Source of the DNA: Limnoperna fortunei
Taxonomy: Eukaryota > Mollusca > Bivalvia > Mytilida > Modiolidae
Length of the DNA stretch: 64,000 nucleotides
Direction of reading: 5' to 3'
NCBI GenBank assembly: GCA_944474755.1
Contig: OX104122.1
Span: 6,783,223-6,847,222 of the forward strand
Below the pieces are notes generated by a model that was not told where the DNA came from, did no database searches, and worked only from the letters and a program-made list of their open reading frames with translations. Within the stretch, counting starts at the first letter, position 1, and the number at the start of each line of letters is the position of its first letter. This document shows, piece after piece, positions 63,180-64,000 of this stretch. Position numbers and translations under genes: made by a program.

Positions 63180-63326
63180 ACACTGTGTTTTAGGAAATTA
63201 TCAATGTGTAAACTCCGGCGACTCCCTCACAAACTTGACATAAAGTCCTTCGGACTTTATTTAGTTTGTGAGTGAGTCGCCGGAGTTTACACATTGATAA
63301 TTTCCTAAAACCCAGTGTTTAATCCT
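63172..63326. mobile_element. 155-bp near-perfect fold-back palindrome (MITE-like)
   Basis: The arms at 63172-63248 and 63252-63326 are reverse complements with only two substitutions (GTGTTTT/GGGTTTT and CTCCCTC/CTCACTC) and one short indel region (TTGACAT versus TAAAT). The loop is TTC between AAGTCC and GGACTT. Termini are AGGATTAAACACTG and its complement. ATA flanks both ends (TTATA before, ATAGT after), a possible short target duplication. The high arm identity suggests a young insertion or an arm-correcting process. Confidence 0.9.
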
Positions 63327-63382
63327 ATAGTAACGTAAAGTCGGTCACCTAAGCCTATATATATTTTTTCATTCCAAATCTG

Positions 63383-63655
63383 TCATCGATTTGACCAAGT
63401 GCCGATCTGACTCACGGTATCCATCTATTTATTAATCCATTTTTTTTTGTCAACCATAAACAACATAAATAAACAAACTTATTTCGATTTCCACGATCAG
63501 TAGCCCTCCCCTCCTTGTTTTTTCAAACACACACAGGACTACGCTTTGAACGGGTCAAAAGCAATGTAGCTGTTGAACCGTTGAGTTGTTATAGTCCTTT
63601 GTGATTTAAAGTCTAAAGGTCAAATCAGCACTTGGTATGGTCAAATCGGTATCTG
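63383..63655. repeat. Diverged inverted repeat enclosing a second small hairpin
   Basis: GATTTGACCAAGTGCCGATCTGAC near 63391-63412 (given here in two pieces: GATTTGACCAAGTGC and CGATCTGAC) is inverted, with a 4-bp gap, as GGTCAAATCAGCACTTGG and TATGGTCAAATC near 63617-63646. Inside it, GGACTACGCTTTGAACGG (63537) pairs partly with AACCGTTGAG...TATAGTCC (63578-63598). Probably an older fold-back element. Confidence 0.55.
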
Positions 63656-64000
63656 TATTCATATTTAACTTTTTGTCCTTAATATATTATAATATTCACT
63701 TAAAAAGATGATTTAAATATGGTGGTCGTCGATGCGGTTATCGTATTGTTATCAATTTTGTCGCGATGACGATTTTTTGCAATTTACCCCAACTTCAAAT
63801 TGCTATATCTTGAAAATATTGTTCATCTTGTGACTTAATTGCCATGCTTGTTGTATGAACATGATGAATAAAAAAAGTATATGAATGAGAAGATAAGATC
63901 TTTATCCACCTTATTTTATCAATTTTATGACAATGGGTACTTACTTATGGGCGTTTTTAACGTCCTTGACTACCGTAAAACGGTCTCGCACGGACTTCAA
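63656..64000. other. AT-rich unique end of window
   Basis: Nothing recognised. Confidence 0.6.

Noticed and set aside
1..64000. Telomeric TTAGGG arrays
   Set aside because: Only isolated TTAGGG words occur, with no tandem run.

Overview
This is a non-coding, repeat-dominated window from a eukaryotic nuclear genome, most likely an invertebrate and plausibly a bivalve mollusc. The reasons are its AT-rich base composition, very large tandem arrays, intron-like splice signals, a tRNA-Ser-like SINE remnant, fold-back MITE-like palindromes, and recurrent short words (GGGAGATAA/TTATCTCCC, GTACATGTAG) that I associate with mollusc genomes. The taxon is an inference. No complete protein-coding gene is visible, and every long open reading frame here is a by-product of a tandem repeat.

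Layout. Bases 1-33057 are one macrosatellite array: 19 full copies plus one partial copy of a ~1,703-bp AT-rich unit. The copies are nearly identical and run off the left edge of the window. The last six full copies form two repeats of a three-unit higher-order repeat (5,052 bp each), marked by a 56-bp deletion in every third unit. From 33058 on, short unique islands alternate with minisatellites. These are a 32-33-bp array (34715-35440), a 60-bp array (35721-35933), a 38-bp array (35934-39303), a 30-bp array (39838-45720), a 34-bp array (46300-49373), a 48/54/55-bp array (50290-52715), a 40-bp array (53983-55628), a ~15-bp array (59045-59395), a 31-bp array (60401-61045), a 36-bp array (61089-61190) and an ACAACTCGG cluster (61927-62052). 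Several arrays contain larger duplications that are exact multiples of their unit (456 bp = 12 x 38; 960 bp = 32 x 30). Several also have decayed copies at their edges, as expected from unequal exchange.

The unique islands hold weak traces of genes and transposons. There is a decayed coiled-coil-like reading frame next to the satellite (33308-33542), a possible terminal exon (39347-39490, +), a possible first coding exon with good splice sites (52872-53133, -), and a tentative two-exon small ORF (62820-63179, +). Mobile-element traces are a tRNA-Ser-like dimer (55992-56190), two fold-back palindromes (57275-57417 and 63172-63326), and a 500-bp segment bounded by 14-bp inverted repeats (57419-57918).

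The most interesting structural points are the trimeric higher-order repeat and the coincidence of its deletion breakpoint with the array end. Two regulatory-motif patterns also stand out. About 81 phased copies of CCAAT plus TGACGTGA (UPRE-like) lie in the 34-bp array. Three neighbouring arrays carry 5' splice-site-like words on the same strand. These motif readings are pattern matches, not demonstrated functions.
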